Assembly (NCBI GenBank): GCA_034409565.1
Contig: DAOUMS010000007.1
Span: 62,001 to 126,000 of the forward strand
Length of the DNA: 64,000 nucleotides
Direction: 5' to 3'
Origin: E44-bin89 sp034409565
Lineage (GTDB): Bacteria; Chloroflexota; Dehalococcoidia; Dehalococcoidales; RBG-16-60-22
Of the stretch, positions 40,694 to 48,328 are shown piece after piece. A program made the translations under genes and the position numbers. Every line of letters starts with the position of its first letter. Position 1 is the stretch's first letter. Below the pieces are notes generated by a model. The model was not told the DNA's origin. It made no database searches and saw only the letters and a program-made list of their open reading frames with translations.

Positions 40694-41665
40694 CTAGATG
40701 TTCAGCACTTCGGACAATTGCAGCAGGTGCAGGTCCAGTGGTTTTTTAGTGGCCACGACCTCTGCCAACGGGGTCGACGTAACCCTTCCCTCGTTCAAGC
40801 CGGTCAGCACGCCAAATTTTCCCTGGGCGATGTATTCGGTGGCGGCGGCGCCAAGGCGGGTGGCCAGCAGGCGGTCGAAGGCACCGGGGGTGCCTCCGCG
40901 CTGCACGTGCCCCAGGGTGGTAATTCTGATGTCAAAGCCTAGCCTTTCATGGTGCTTTGAGAAATACTGGTCTAGGCCGTGGGCATTATATTTGGCGCCT
41001 TCGGCCACGATGATGAGGGCGTGGGCCTTGCCCCGCTCATAGGCCTTGCGGATGGCGTTGACCACGTCTTCGGCGTCCGTCTCAAACTCGGGGATGACAA
41101 TGTATTCCGCGCCGCCGGTGATGCCGGTCACCAGGGCCAGGTAGCCGCAGTCACGCCCCATCACCTCCACAATGAAGGCGCGGTGGTGCGAGGAGGCTGT
41201 CACCTTGAGCTGGTCAATCGCCACCAGCGCCACATCAAGAGCGGTGTCAACCCCGATGGTTATCTCGGAGCCATACAGGTCGTTGTCTATTGTTGAGGCC
41301 ACGCCGACCACCGGGAAGCCCATCTGGGACAGCGCGTGGGCCCCGCTCTGCGAGCCGTTGCCGCCGATGATGACGAGAGCTTCGATGTCATGTTCCTCAA
41401 GGACACGCAGCGCTTTCTTCCGCCCTTCTTCCGTCTTGAATTCGGGGCAGCGGGAACTGCCCAGCATGGTGCCGCCCTGCTGGATGATACCGCCGACATC
41501 ACGGGCACCCATGGCAAACATGTTGTTGCTAAAGAGGCCGGCATAACCCTGCCGTATACCCATAACCTCCCAGCCTTTGCTGAGCCCGGTGCGTACCACG
41601 GCACGGATAGCGGCATTCATGCCGGGGGCATCACCGCCACTGGTTAAAACGCCAATCCGTTTCAT
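40694..41665 (-). CDS. pfkA: 6-phosphofructokinase (ATP-type)
   Basis: 323 residues from ATG 41663-41665 behind GGAGGAGA. Motifs: GGDAPGMNAAIR (ATP site), STIDNDL with the catalytic Asp, SSHHRAFIVEVMGRDCGYLAL and PEFETD. It makes fructose-1,6-bisphosphate in glycolysis. Gly104 keeps the ATP-type signature (PPi enzymes have Asp there), but residue 103 is Asn instead of the Asp seen in E. coli PfkA (GGNGS rather than GGDGS), a position close to the Mg-ATP site. Confidence 0.9.
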   Translation of the reverse strand: MKRIGVLTSGGDAPGMNAAIRAVVRTGLSKGWEVMGIRQGYAGLFSNNMFAMGARDVGGIIQQGGTMLGSSRCPEFKTEEGRKKALRVLEEHDIEALVIIGGNGSQSGAHALSQMGFPVVGVASTIDNDLYGSEITIGVDTALDVALVAIDQLKVTASSHHRAFIVEVMGRDCGYLALVTGITGGAEYIVIPEFETDAEDVVNAIRKAYERGKAHALIIVAEGAKYNAHGLDQYFSKHHERLGFDIRITTLGHVQRGGTPGAFDRLLATRLGAAATEYIAQGKFGVLTGLNEGRVTSTPLAEVVATKKPLDLHLLQLSEVLNI

Positions 41666-41789
41666 TTCTCCTCCTGGGCAATTGCCATGATTAAAAATAT
41701 GCTCTTTCAGTTTAGGCAAAAGAATGAAGTTTTGCAATGCGGTGGGGCAGTGTTCTGAGGCACTATTGTGGCACGTGTCCCGAATTCGT

Positions 41790-41819
41790 TTGCCAAACAG
41801 AGAGACACGTGTGTATAAT
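41790..41819 (+). promoter_or_regulatory. promoter of the LRR lipoprotein gene, leaderless layout
   Basis: TTGCCA (41790-41795), 18 nt spacer, perfect TATAAT (41814-41819). The ATG at 41830 lies 10 nt behind the -10 box, with no ribosome site between. Confidence 0.6.
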
Positions 41820-41829
41820 CGGTACTCAG

Positions 41830-42711
41830 ATGATGCTGAAAATGGTGACGCGTGTTATGTGCTTGCTGGTCCTCATTCTGGCATTGACACTGGGCCTTGG
41901 CGCCTGTGGTCCGTCCGAGGTGGTTTTCCCGGACCCGAACCTTGAGGCCGCGGTGAGAGAAGCCATTGCTAAACCTGAGGGCGCGATACTTGTTTCCGAC
42001 CTGGAGAAGCTCCCCGCTTTCAGCGCCTCCGGGAGGGAAATCGCGGATATCTCGGGACTGGAGCACTGTAAAAATCTGGAGGCACTCGTTCTCTGGAATA
42101 ACCAAATCAGCGATATTTCCCCGCTGGCTTCGTTAACCAAGCTGAAAAAACTCTATATTGGTAACAACCGGATAACTGATATCTCACCACTGGCCCCCCT
42201 CACCCGGCTCACCGAACTTAACCTGGGAATTAACCAGATTCAAGATATAGCGCCGCTGGCGTCAATGACCGGGCTGTACTGGCTGGACCTCTGGCACAAC
42301 CAGATAAGCGATGTAACTCCTCTGGCCTCGCTTACCGGCCTTGAATCGCTTTATCTTAACAGTAACCGGCTAGGTGACATATCGTTGCTGACCTCTCTTA
42401 CCAGCCTCAGTAAGCTTTACCTGGGCGACAATGAAATCAGCGATATCTCGCCACTGGCTTCGCTCACCGGAATGAGGTGGCTGCGCTTGCAGAACAATGA
42501 AATAACCGATATCTCGCCACTGGCTTACCTGTCGGCCCTGGAGGAGCTCTGGCTGCAGGACAATCGGGTAAGCGATATCTCACCCTTGGTCGGGAATGGA
42601 GGACTGGCGGCGGAAGATAAGGTTTTTCTGGAGAACAACCCGCTGGACGACGGGTCGGTCAACGATTTTATTCCGCAGCTGCAGGGAAGGGGTGTGGCGG
42701 TAGCCTGGTAA
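41830..42711 (+). CDS. leucine-rich-repeat lipoprotein (internalin-like)
   Basis: 293 residues from ATG 41830. Signal sequence with lipobox LGLGAC. After a short linker (FPDPNLEAAVREAI), nine or so 22-residue LRR units follow the internalin pattern L..L.L..N.I.DISPLASLT, ending in a capping segment. These surface LRR domains bind proteins; the ligand is unknown. The nucleotide repeats are similar enough to allow unit gain or loss. It appears to be translated from a nearly leaderless mRNA. Confidence 0.85.
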   Translation: MMLKMVTRVMCLLVLILALTLGLGACGPSEVVFPDPNLEAAVREAIAKPEGAILVSDLEKLPAFSASGREIADISGLEHCKNLEALVLWNNQISDISPLASLTKLKKLYIGNNRITDISPLAPLTRLTELNLGINQIQDIAPLASMTGLYWLDLWHNQISDVTPLASLTGLESLYLNSNRLGDISLLTSLTSLSKLYLGDNEISDISPLASLTGMRWLRLQNNEITDISPLAYLSALEELWLQDNRVSDISPLVGNGGLAAEDKVFLENNPLDDGSVNDFIPQLQGRGVAVAW

Positions 42712-42718
42712 CACCCGG

Positions 42719-43798
42719 CTAGAGCGATACATGTTTTTCAAGCAGTTCGATATTGGCCGGGTCAGGCGCAATTTCTCCCCTCTCTACCTTGAGGGTCAGG
42801 CCAAGAAGCGCCTGGTTCATGGGTGTAGGCACGCCAACTTCCCTGCTTTTTTTGACCACCTCTCCATTGAGAAATTCCACTTCTGTCCGCCTCTTTTTTA
42901 TTATATCCTGCAGGAGTGACGGGCGCTGCGGCGTACCCACTTTCTTTGTCAGCTCATCTGCCGGCAGAAACAGGCTGCTCCAGATTGCGGCCATTTTCTC
43001 TTTCAATTTTTGCGCGCTTTCCATGGTCGTCGCTTCGGCGAACTCCGCCACGGGCACTTTCCACGCCGGCTCGATGCTCACGCCCAGAGCCTGACCGACC
43101 CGCGCGACCTCTCCCCCGATAATGACCCGGATGAGGTTTGACGCATCCTTTTGCGTTTCGCTCAGGGAGACGATTGCTGGGCCGATGACGCCAGCCATAG
43201 CATTGGACATGCAGTTTATGGCCAGCTTGGACCAGCGCACGCCCCAGATATTGGTGGTGGCCTGACTTGGGCCCACCGCGCTGAGTAAGTCAACCACCTC
43301 TTTAACGCGATTTGATACTAGGCCGGAGAGTTCACCAACGGTAAAACAGTTCCTGTCTAGGGGGTCGTGGCGGAGGACATGGCCCGGCTCATAGACACCG
43401 GCGCTGAGAGTGGTCACGCAGCCCACGGTGCGGTTAAAGCCGACCACGCTGGCTACCACCTCGTCATTCAACGCATTCTGAGTCGGCAGGATGAAACCCG
43501 TTGGCTTCAGGTGGGGTTCAATCAGGTATGCGGACCATCGTGTGTCGTAGGATTTAACTGACAGAAAGACGATGTCAAACGGCTCCCTGATACCGCTCAC
43601 GTCACTGAGATGGAGCGCCTTGGCTGGCACGGTGAACTCACCATCGAGGTTGGTCATCTTGAGGCCGTCGCGGCGGATTTTCTCTATGTGCGCCGCCCAC
43701 TGGTCTATCAGGGTAACGTCGTGGCCGTCTCTTATCAGATGGGCGCCGGTGGTCCCACCTATTGCTCCCACTCCCAGAATCGCGATTTTTTTGCTCAT
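42719..43798 (-). CDS. ketopantoate reductase family (ApbA/PanE-like) oxidoreductase
   Basis: 359 residues. N-terminal NADP-binding motif ILGVGAIGGTTGAHLIRDGH (GxGxxG), middle catalytic region with the Lys/Asn pair in RWSKLAINCMSNA, and C-terminal helices with PSLLQDIIKKRRTEVEFLNG. Standard PanE makes pantoate from ketopantoate (about 300 residues). This one is longer and belongs to the broad PanE-like group, many of which reduce other 2-oxo acids. It is convergent with the LRR gene, 7 nt apart. Confidence 0.8.
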   Translation of the reverse strand: MSKKIAILGVGAIGGTTGAHLIRDGHDVTLIDQWAAHIEKIRRDGLKMTNLDGEFTVPAKALHLSDVSGIREPFDIVFLSVKSYDTRWSAYLIEPHLKPTGFILPTQNALNDEVVASVVGFNRTVGCVTTLSAGVYEPGHVLRHDPLDRNCFTVGELSGLVSNRVKEVVDLLSAVGPSQATTNIWGVRWSKLAINCMSNAMAGVIGPAIVSLSETQKDASNLIRVIIGGEVARVGQALGVSIEPAWKVPVAEFAEATTMESAQKLKEKMAAIWSSLFLPADELTKKVGTPQRPSLLQDIIKKRRTEVEFLNGEVVKKSREVGVPTPMNQALLGLTLKVERGEIAPDPANIELLEKHVSL

Positions 43799-43941
43799 GC
43801 CTTTGCCTCCTACGCAGAAATGGTGTAAATTAATTAGTTAGCGGATAATTCAAGCGGTAAAATAGTATAACGTAAAAAAGTAATACGAAACAAATCACAC
43901 TGCGGAGAGAGCAAAAGATAACTTTCAGGAGGTAGCCCGAA

Positions 43942-45108
43942 ATGACAGGCCCAAAAACGCTATACCCTTCCCTGAGTACGCCGGCGGTACTCGTTGACTT
44001 GGACACGCTGGAGGCAAACATAAATAATATGTCCCGGCTGGCGAAAGAGGCGGGACTGCAACTCAGGCCGCACGCCAAGATACATGAGAACGTCTCCATA
44101 GCCAAAAAACAGATTGCGGGAGGGGCCTGCGGCGTTGAGGTGGGAGTCGTTGAGCAGGCGGAGGCCCTGGTCGAGCAGGGCATCAACGATATTCTTATTG
44201 CTCACCCCAGCTATTATGGCGGCACCAAAGGGGAGCTGCTGAAAAAACTGCTGCAGAGGTCAGGCCTGAAGCTGGCCCTCATTGTCGATATGCTGGAGCA
44301 GGCAGAAGTCATATCGCAAGTAGCCCGGTCGGCAGGCAAAAAGGCACGCGTGCTGATAAAGATTGACTTGGGCAGGAGTTCCCGCTTTGGCGTGCTGCCC
44401 GGCAAGCCGGTTCTTGCTCTTGCCACCGGTCTTCAGAAGCTGCCCGGTATTGAGCTTGCCGGTATCTATGGGCATGAGATGGGAGTGAAACCAACGCCGG
44501 AGGGCAAAGATGAGGTAGCTCTGGAAGCCGCTGAGATAATGGCGGCAAACGCCCGGATGCTGAGAAGCGAGGGTGTGGCGATAGAGTATGTCTCTGTGGG
44601 TGCCTCCTCCACCTTTCCCACCACGTGCCGTCTCTGTAAAGAAGGCAAATTCCCTGAATTAACCGAGGTTCATCCCGGGGCATTCGTTATCGGCGATATC
44701 CGGTATATGAGGGCGGGCGGGAATACGCGGGAAGCCTGTGCCGTGACGGTGCTGGCCACCGTGATGAGCACGTCGCACCAGGACTGGGCCATAATTGATG
44801 CCGGCTATAAAACGTTCGGCAGTGACGCCCTTTTTGAACACCGCGATAAGCCGGATTTCTGGTGGCAGGGCATGCCGAGTTTCGGCTCGGTTCAGGGACG
44901 CCCCGACCTCTGGTTTGGGCGCATTTCCGCCGAGACTGCCCATATATACTATAAGGAGCCCGGGAAGAAGCTGGAACTGGGAGAGCGTCTGGAAATCGTG
45001 CCCAACAATGCCACCCTGGTCATCAATATACACGACCGGATATACGGTGTGAGAAACGGTGCTGTTGAAGAAGTAATACCGGTAACCGGCCGGGGACGCG
45101 GCAACTAG
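43942..45108 (+). CDS. alanine-racemase-fold enzyme, D-threonine aldolase/D-serine dehydratase-like
   Basis: 388 residues. The N-terminal PLP barrel has LRPHAKIHE with the PLP Lys46, and GIYGHEMG and SVGASSTFP binding phosphate. The C-terminal beta domain ends IVPNNATLVINIHD. In D-threonine aldolase and D-serine dehydratase this place reads PNHxC, and that His and Cys bind the metal needed for catalysis. Here they are Asn356 and Thr358, so the metal site seems lost. It may be a racemase or lyase with a different mechanism. AGGAGG precedes the ATG. Confidence 0.8.
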   Translation: MTGPKTLYPSLSTPAVLVDLDTLEANINNMSRLAKEAGLQLRPHAKIHENVSIAKKQIAGGACGVEVGVVEQAEALVEQGINDILIAHPSYYGGTKGELLKKLLQRSGLKLALIVDMLEQAEVISQVARSAGKKARVLIKIDLGRSSRFGVLPGKPVLALATGLQKLPGIELAGIYGHEMGVKPTPEGKDEVALEAAEIMAANARMLRSEGVAIEYVSVGASSTFPTTCRLCKEGKFPELTEVHPGAFVIGDIRYMRAGGNTREACAVTVLATVMSTSHQDWAIIDAGYKTFGSDALFEHRDKPDFWWQGMPSFGSVQGRPDLWFGRISAETAHIYYKEPGKKLELGERLEIVPNNATLVINIHDRIYGVRNGAVEEVIPVTGRGRGN

Positions 45109-46202
45109 CCATCAATAGTGATGTCGGGTTTTTTATGAGGCCGTTTCAGGACACGGCCCAGGTGGCCGACCAGTTTCTCCGGTTCGACGGTGAATAGTCT
45201 CGCGCGCCGGGCCTGTCGCCGCCCCCAGCCAATCCAGCGTTTGGCGGAAAAAAGCCACAGAGCAACAATGATAACCGCGCCGATGAATGCCAGCACGGCA
45301 AAGTATCCCCATCGCCAGCCCAGCTCTGGCATATAGGCAAAGTTCATGCCGTAAATCCCGGCCAACAGAGTAAGCGGTAGGAATATAGTGGCTACTATGG
45401 ACAGCACCCTCATGGTCTCATTTTGCCGGTTGGCTACGGACGACAGGTAGGTGCTGAGGGCATAGTCGGCTCTGTCGCGGATGGTCTGGTTCAGGTCCTG
45501 TACCCGTACCAGGTGGTCATAGATATCCCGGTAAAATATCTCTGCCTCCCGGCTAATAATCTTGAATTCGCCGCGGCTTAGCCGGTTCAGCACTTCTCGC
45601 TGCGGTACCATGACTCTGTGCACTCGAAGGGTGGAACGTTTGAGTTTTAACACGGCTTCCAGCGTGACCTGTTGCGGGCTGCGAATTACTTCTTCCTCAA
45701 TCTCCTCGGCCACATCACTCATTTTATCAATGGTGGGTATAACATTATCAATTAAGGCGTCTATTAAGGAGTGGGCAAGGAAATCGGCACCGCGTTGCAT
45801 AAATCTACCATCTTCTGCCACCAGCTTTCTGACTGCTTCGACACTGTACAGAGGCATATTATGGTGGCTTATCACGAAATGGGGGCCGAGAAATATGGCC
45901 AGTTCCGTTGTCTCCACTATGTCGGATTCCGCGGTGTGGTTGATACCGTGAATGATGATAAACAGGTATTCGCCGAAATCATCTATTTTGGGGGAGTGGA
46001 GGAGATGGCTCCGGCAGTCCTCTACTGCCAGACGATGAAAGTGCAGCTTGTCTTCCAGAAATCGACCATCCTCCTCGGTGATTTCAGCAATATCCACCCA
46101 GAGCAGGCCTTGCCTGGATTTAAAGGCGCGGATAATGTCGTCATTGCTGAGCTCTTTCTGCAAATTACCCTCCGGGCTCAAATAGTAAGCCGTCGTTACC
46201 AT
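45105..46202 (-). CDS. corA: CorA-family Mg2+/Co2+ transporter
   Basis: 365 residues. A large N-terminal cytoplasmic domain is followed by the long stalk helix and two transmembrane helices near the C-terminus. The pore signature GMN is present as YGMNFAYMPELGW in the loop between them. CorA forms a pentameric magnesium channel. The 3' end overlaps the convergent PLP-enzyme gene by 4 nt. Confidence 0.92.
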   Translation of the reverse strand: MVTTAYYLSPEGNLQKELSNDDIIRAFKSRQGLLWVDIAEITEEDGRFLEDKLHFHRLAVEDCRSHLLHSPKIDDFGEYLFIIIHGINHTAESDIVETTELAIFLGPHFVISHHNMPLYSVEAVRKLVAEDGRFMQRGADFLAHSLIDALIDNVIPTIDKMSDVAEEIEEEVIRSPQQVTLEAVLKLKRSTLRVHRVMVPQREVLNRLSRGEFKIISREAEIFYRDIYDHLVRVQDLNQTIRDRADYALSTYLSSVANRQNETMRVLSIVATIFLPLTLLAGIYGMNFAYMPELGWRWGYFAVLAFIGAVIIVALWLFSAKRWIGWGRRQARRARLFTVEPEKLVGHLGRVLKRPHKKPDITIDG

Positions 46203-46266
46203 GATGCACCTCCAGTGATGAATACGCCTAATTATAATTCAATTTTTGTTTCTTGACCAAAAGGGA

Positions 46267-46572
46267 CTAATGATGCACGGTATGCTCCGTGGCCATGACT
46301 TCAAAAACCCGGACACTTGGCTTTTCCTTGAGCAGCGGTTCAATACGTTCGTACATTTTCACCCTGGTTTCCGAGTTAGCCCATCGCTCCCAGTCAGCAA
46401 CGCTCTGCCAGGTACTGAGTACCATGATGTGGCCGTGGTCCTTCGTGTTGACCAGTGTTTCGCCGCCAACATAGCCGGGGAAACGGGTTATGGCGGCCAC
46501 CCTGAGCTCGACGAGGAGGGCGGAGAGGTCTTCACCGGCTTTTACTTTGCGCTCTATCATTACTCGTATCAT
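46267..46572 (-). CDS. antibiotic-biosynthesis-monooxygenase (ABM) domain protein
   Basis: 101 residues of the dimeric ferredoxin-like ABM fold: MIRVMIERKVKAGED at the start, FPGYVGGETLVN, VLSTWQSVADWERWANSE and a closing VRVFEV strand. Members are quinol monooxygenases, heme-degrading enzymes or binding proteins; there is no antibiotic cluster here. AAGGAGG lies 6 nt before the ATG. Confidence 0.75.
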   Translation of the reverse strand: MIRVMIERKVKAGEDLSALLVELRVAAITRFPGYVGGETLVNTKDHGHIMVLSTWQSVADWERWANSETRVKMYERIEPLLKEKPSVRVFEVMATEHTVHH

Positions 46573-46619
46573 TTGCGACCTCCTTGGTGCCAGTTTCTCT
46601 CACATTATCGGGGATTTAA

Positions 46620-46647
46620 ATTATAATCCGTTTTTCGTAATTGTCAA
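46620..46647 (-). promoter_or_regulatory. promoter of the ABM gene
   Basis: Minus strand TTGACA (46642-46647), 16 nt spacer, TATAAT (46620-46625), both perfect hexamers, 47 nt before the ATG at 46572. Confidence 0.7.
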
Positions 46648-46679
46648 TATCGCTGGGAAAGGTCTTCGCTTCGGCCATA

Positions 46680-46709
46680 GCCAAAAAGTTGCGATTTTGG
46701 CGATTTTTT
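46680..46709 (+). terminator. terminator-like hairpin ahead of the hydrogenase operon
   Basis: GCCAAAA (46680-46686) pairs with TTTTGGC (46695-46701) and is followed by GATTTTTT on the plus strand. No plus-strand gene ends upstream, so it may be an attenuator for the hydrogenase operon or a barrier insulating it. Confidence 0.45.
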
Positions 46710-46790
46710 GGTATTTTTACATCGGTGGTCTTTTTAAGCTAGCTCTTCAAGTTGGCTTCCGTTAATTGCTCTAAGAGAAATTAGTGACTG

Positions 46791-47363
46791 GTGAGTAAGG
46801 CTGGGCGTGCTGGAAGCGAAAAGGGTGCCAGAACGCTGATTCTGGGCGTAGGGAATCCCATTCTCAGAGATGACGGGGCAGGCCGTCTTCTGGTTCAGTT
46901 ACTCCGCCGCCATGTCTCAAGCACGGAAGTTGAACTCAGGGAGACCGGCCTTGCGGGTCTGAACCTCGTCGAGGCCCTGTCAGGCTTCGATTCTGCCATC
47001 GTTGTTGATGCCATCCAGAGCGGCGGTGTGCCGGGAGAGGTGTACTGTCTGCGTCCGGAAGATTTTCACACTGAAAAAGTCAGCCGATATGACCAGCACA
47101 GCACGGGCTTATTGCCGGCCCTGGAGCTGGGTAAAAGCCTCGGGTGGCCGATGCCTGAAGACGTAACTATCGTGGCCATAGAAGCCGGGGATGTTGCTAA
47201 TTTCGGCGGGGAGCTGACACCAGCTGTGAAGAAAGCGATTCCTGCCGCTTTAGACCTAATTCTTGAATTGCTTGATGAACGACAGCAACAACCGCGTGAA
47301 ACACGGGGCAAGATGAAATTCTTTAAAGAGAGGGAAGAAAGATGGTCGCTAAACCAAAAGTAG
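46791..47363 (+). CDS. NiFe hydrogenase maturation protease
   Basis: 190 residues (GTG start). HycI/HoxW-type endopeptidase: LILGVGNPILRDDGAG at the N-terminus, AIVVDAIQSGG with the Ni-binding acidic residue, and DQHSTGLLPAL with the Ni-binding His. It removes the C-terminal peptide of the hydrogenase large subunit after nickel insertion. The large subunit encoded at 48329 carries the matching cleavable tail. It overlaps the small-subunit gene by 22 nt. The C-terminal 25 residues are highly charged. Confidence 0.88.
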   Translation: MSKAGRAGSEKGARTLILGVGNPILRDDGAGRLLVQLLRRHVSSTEVELRETGLAGLNLVEALSGFDSAIVVDAIQSGGVPGEVYCLRPEDFHTEKVSRYDQHSTGLLPALELGKSLGWPMPEDVTIVAIEAGDVANFGGELTPAVKKAIPAALDLILELLDERQQQPRETRGKMKFFKEREERWSLNQK

Positions 47364-48304
47364 CCATATGCTGGCTCGGTAGCTGTGGTGGCTGCGATGA
47401 AGCCGTTGTTGACCTGAATGAAGCGCTCCTGCAGGTGACATCGGCGGTTGACGTTATTTTCTGGCCGGTGGCCATGGACTTCAAATACCATCACCTCGAG
47501 GCCCTGAAAGAGGGCGAGATTGTGTTGAGCATTATCAATGGCCACGTCAGGAACTCAGAGCAGGAAGAAGTGGCCAAGCTGCTCAGGGAGAAGTCGCAAC
47601 TGGTGCTGGCTTTTGGTGCCTGCGCCTGCTTCGGCGGCACGCCCGGCATGGCCAATTTCCGTACCAAGGAGGATATTTTCAACTGGGTTTACCGTGACGC
47701 ACCCACGGTGGTGAACCCGAAAGGCAACTATCCCCAGCCCACGTCAAAGGTAAACGGTAAAGAATTGACGCTGCCGGAATTCTACGGACAGGTTTTCGCG
47801 CTTAATCAGGTCATTGATGTTGATTATTATTTACCGGGGTGTCCTCCTCCCCCCGACCTCATTGCCAATGCGGTTAATGCGGTTCTTGAAGGCAAACTGC
47901 CCCCGAAAGGTGCCACGCTGGCACCGCACAAGGCACTGTGCGATACCTGCAAGCGAAATGAAACCAAGCCGGATAAAATCTCAATTAAAGATATAAAGCG
48001 GATTCATGAGGTTGAAGCCAGCCCTGATACCTGCTTCCTGGCGCAGGGCATACTCTGCATGGGCATCGCCACGCGGGGTGGCTGCGGCGAGAGCTGCATC
48101 AATATAAACATGCCCTGCCGGGGCTGCTTCGGGCCGGTGGAAGGCGTGGAGGACTCCGGAGCGAAGTTTATTTCCGCTTTAGCTGCCATGCTTGATGTCG
48201 AAAGCGACGAGGAAATGAAACTGCTTATGGACAAGCTGGATGACATCGCTGGCTATACCTATCGGTTCACCCTGCCGGTATCCCTGCTGAAAAAACGGCG
48301 TTAG
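47342..48304 (+). CDS. NiFe hydrogenase small subunit (group 3, MvhG-like)
   Basis: 320 residues with no Tat signal, so cytoplasmic. Cysteines of the proximal 4Fe-4S cluster lie in CWLGSCGGCDE (10, 15, 18), GACACFGG and PGCPPPP. Further cysteines in CDTC, CFLAQGILCMG and GGCGESC...CRGCFGP supply the other clusters. The sequence pattern is that of F420-nonreducing (Mvh-type) or related bidirectional hydrogenases. No MvhD, HdrABC, FrhB or diaphorase gene lies next to it, so the electron acceptor is not encoded here. Confidence 0.9.
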   Translation: MVAKPKVAICWLGSCGGCDEAVVDLNEALLQVTSAVDVIFWPVAMDFKYHHLEALKEGEIVLSIINGHVRNSEQEEVAKLLREKSQLVLAFGACACFGGTPGMANFRTKEDIFNWVYRDAPTVVNPKGNYPQPTSKVNGKELTLPEFYGQVFALNQVIDVDYYLPGCPPPPDLIANAVNAVLEGKLPPKGATLAPHKALCDTCKRNETKPDKISIKDIKRIHEVEASPDTCFLAQGILCMGIATRGGCGESCININMPCRGCFGPVEGVEDSGAKFISALAAMLDVESDEEMKLLMDKLDDIAGYTYRFTLPVSLLKKRR

Positions 48305-48328
48305 CTGGAGCGATAAGGAGAGATTACG

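Noticed and set aside
42100..42600. CRISPR-like periodic repeats
   Set aside because: The period comes from in-frame leucine-rich-repeat codons; no constant repeat with variable spacers. No CRISPR array was seen elsewhere.
46622..46627. TATAAT on the plus strand as a hydrogenase promoter
   Set aside because: No -35 box at the right distance on the plus strand, while the minus strand has a perfect TTGACA 16 nt away; it belongs to the ABM gene.
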